Positions 4,960 through 5,845 of a DNA stretch of 5,845 bases are shown one piece after another. This DNA comes from Acidobacteriota bacterium. Lineage in GTDB: Bacteria > Acidobacteriota > Blastocatellia > Pyrinomonadales > Pyrinomonadaceae. How positions within the stretch are numbered: position 1 is the first letter of the stretch; every line of letters begins with the position of its first letter. The stretch is from positions 1-5,845 of the forward strand of contig QHXE01000227.1 of the NCBI GenBank assembly GCA_003222835.1, in the 5' to 3' direction. The notes under the pieces are model-generated. The model was not told the DNA's origin. It did no database searches and worked only from the letters and a program-made list of their open reading frames with translations. Position numbers and translations under genes: made by a program.

Positions 4960-5783
4960 TCAGCAAAAGGATCACGAAATCAGTTTTATCTTCCCCGACT
5001 CGAAGAACACCTGAAACAACAGAGATATTCTTCAGGTCCAACAGAACGATACACGGCTGTGGCCAGACGATTCCTTTCCTACCTGAAGAAGCGAAATATC
5101 GCCGTCGAAGCTGCACGGCCGTCGCATGCCTGCCTCTATTACGCAATGAACTGCGGCACTACCGTAAGCGCCACGGACGTGCTCCGGAGTCGATGAGTGG
5201 TTGGCGATCCTCGCCCATTCCCGGAATCCACATGCACTTGCGTCTGGTCCACGGGCAATGGCCGCCAATTCCTATTCCCTCCACTCGCCGAGAGATCTTT
5301 CATCGGGACATTTGCGAAGAGTATGTAAAGTGGATGGGTGATATTCGCGGGCTGGCATTGGCAACCATATCCGAGTGCTGCGCGGAGGCACGTCGTTTTC
5401 TCATCTGGCTTGGGAAGCGTGGCAGTCAAAGAACCCTGTGCAATGCCACCGTCGCGGATGTCGACAACTATGTGATGCACAGGGCAAAATCGCATCGCCG
5501 CACCACCTCAACGAGCATCGCCACGCGTTTACGAAGCTTCTTGCGTTTCCTATTCACGACGGATGGAATCACTCGCAACCTTTCAACGGCGGTGGTTGGC
5601 CCGACCCTCTACGCCTTCGAATGTTGAAACCAAACGGTAGGCGTGGAAAAGGCGGGTGCTTTCTCCAGGCCTGGTAAGCCACCGCGATGGAAACGCGATC
5701 CGGAACTGATGGTCTGGCTCGACAGCTCGACTCTCTCTGACACAATTATGGGAAGGTGTAGTCGGCCAGATCCCAGCAAATGA
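4957..5783 (+). pseudogene. Tyrosine recombinase lacking its catalytic domain, internally deleted and frameshifted
   Basis: From a TTG start with a strong ribosome binding site the frame encodes LSAKGSRNQFYLPRLEEHL onwards, a core-binding-domain sequence. Near 5140-5150 the reading moves by one base (one lost base, or two gained) into the frame NELRHYRKRHGRAPES. That frame continues through HRDICEEYVKWMGDIRGLA and RLRSFLRFLF to TLYAFEC and a TGA at 5625-5627. This is where the catalytic domain should begin. After the stop, in the same frame, comes a short tail with GKPPRWKRDPELMVWLDS, which looks like a recombinase C-terminus, ending at a TGA at 5781-5783. No box I, box II or tyrosine segment is present. 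The gene is thus a deletion fusion of the first domain to a terminal tail. It resembles the first gene of a trio element. It cannot catalyse recombination but might bind ends. Confidence 0.75.
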
Positions 5784-5826
5784 AAGGGTCCGGCTGCCTT
5801 CCTTCTCATAATTCGGTCCTTCTGAT
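5741..5826 (-). repeat. Right end of the 1-kb unit: terminal inverted repeat with inner inverted motif copy
   Basis: The 29-bp terminal repeat (5798-5826) is the exact reverse complement of 4827-4855 and includes the core at 5802-5816. A copy in the opposite sense, CACAATTATGGGAAG (5741-5755, 12 of 15 matches), lies inside it with the same 46-bp spacer as at the left end. The tail of the truncated recombinase frame runs into this end. Confidence 0.75.
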
Positions 5827-5845
5827 TACTCTCGCCGAAGCTCCT

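Larger units (their letters stand above)
4827..5826 (+). mobile_element. 1,000-bp inverted-repeat-bounded unit, probable non-autonomous RIT derivative
   Basis: A perfect 29-bp inverted repeat occupies 4827-4855 and 5798-5826, with each copy starting ATCAGAAGG from the outside. Between them lies one broken recombinase reading frame whose N-terminal domain and a short recombinase-like tail survive without a catalytic domain. Both ends carry a second inverted copy of the core motif at equal distance. Terminal repeats with inner palindromes and a tyrosine recombinase as the only content fit recombinase-in-trio (RIT) elements, here cut down by internal deletion to a miniature form that would need an enzyme in trans. 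No target-site duplication is visible in the flanks, as expected for tyrosine-recombinase movement. The repeat is certain; the family name is inferred. Confidence 0.6.

Noticed and set aside
1..5845. CRISPR array, rRNA genes or riboswitch
   Set aside because: No regularly spaced direct repeats, rRNA-like conserved blocks or known riboswitch motifs were seen on either strand.

Overview
The window looks like accessory, decaying chromosomal DNA from a moderately GC-rich bacterium. The genes use strong AGGAGG-type ribosome binding sites, and the one tRNA has an encoded CCA end. The mix (a mercuric-reductase-like flavoprotein, SDR dehydrogenases and recombinase-in-trio type recombinases) would suit an Acidobacteriota or proteobacterial genome. 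That taxonomic guess rests on general impression only and is weak.

Left part (1-1606), all on the minus strand. At the left edge is the N-terminal 197 residues of an FAD/NAD(P)-dependent disulfide oxidoreductase with an intact CxxxxC redox pair. Upstream of it is a roughly 37-residue C-terminal remnant of one short-chain dehydrogenase/reductase (SDR). Next comes a nearly full-length second SDR that is broken by a one-base insertion and has no recognisable start codon. So of three oxidoreductase genes, one is apparently intact within the window and two are relics.

Middle part (1607-2354). About 640 bp without a believable gene holds unusual secondary structure. It has a cluster of GGTCC/GGACC half-sites next to the SDR start, a 146-nt imperfect hairpin with four stacked stems (1752-1897), two tandem GTTGCC hairpins (1977-2011) and a 15-bp palindrome (2103-2117). 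It is followed by a clean tRNA-Val(GAC) gene on the minus strand (2246-2322).

Right part (2355-5845) is a cluster of tyrosine recombinases. Two consecutive minus-strand genes, 3 nt apart, encode a 412-aa recombinase (2355-3593) and a recombinase with complete catalytic residues (3597-4681). The latter is split by a frameshift at a CACAC tract. The 412-aa protein appears to be a fusion of two different recombinases. It has two box-I arginine motifs, and Leu replaces the box-II arginine. Facing away from this pair is a 1,000-bp unit (4827-5826) bounded by perfect 29-bp inverted repeats. It carries the N-terminal domain of a third recombinase joined to a recombinase-like C-terminal tail, with the catalytic domain missing. 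Each end of the unit has the same internal architecture, two inverted copies of a 15-bp motif separated by 46 bp.

Three different recombinases and inverted-repeat ends with inner palindromes best fit a degraded recombinase-in-trio (RIT) element. The 1-kb unit would be an internally deleted, non-autonomous derivative that keeps both ends. The RIT assignment is inference from domain content and layout. The repeats, frameshifts and motif losses are visible directly in the sequence.
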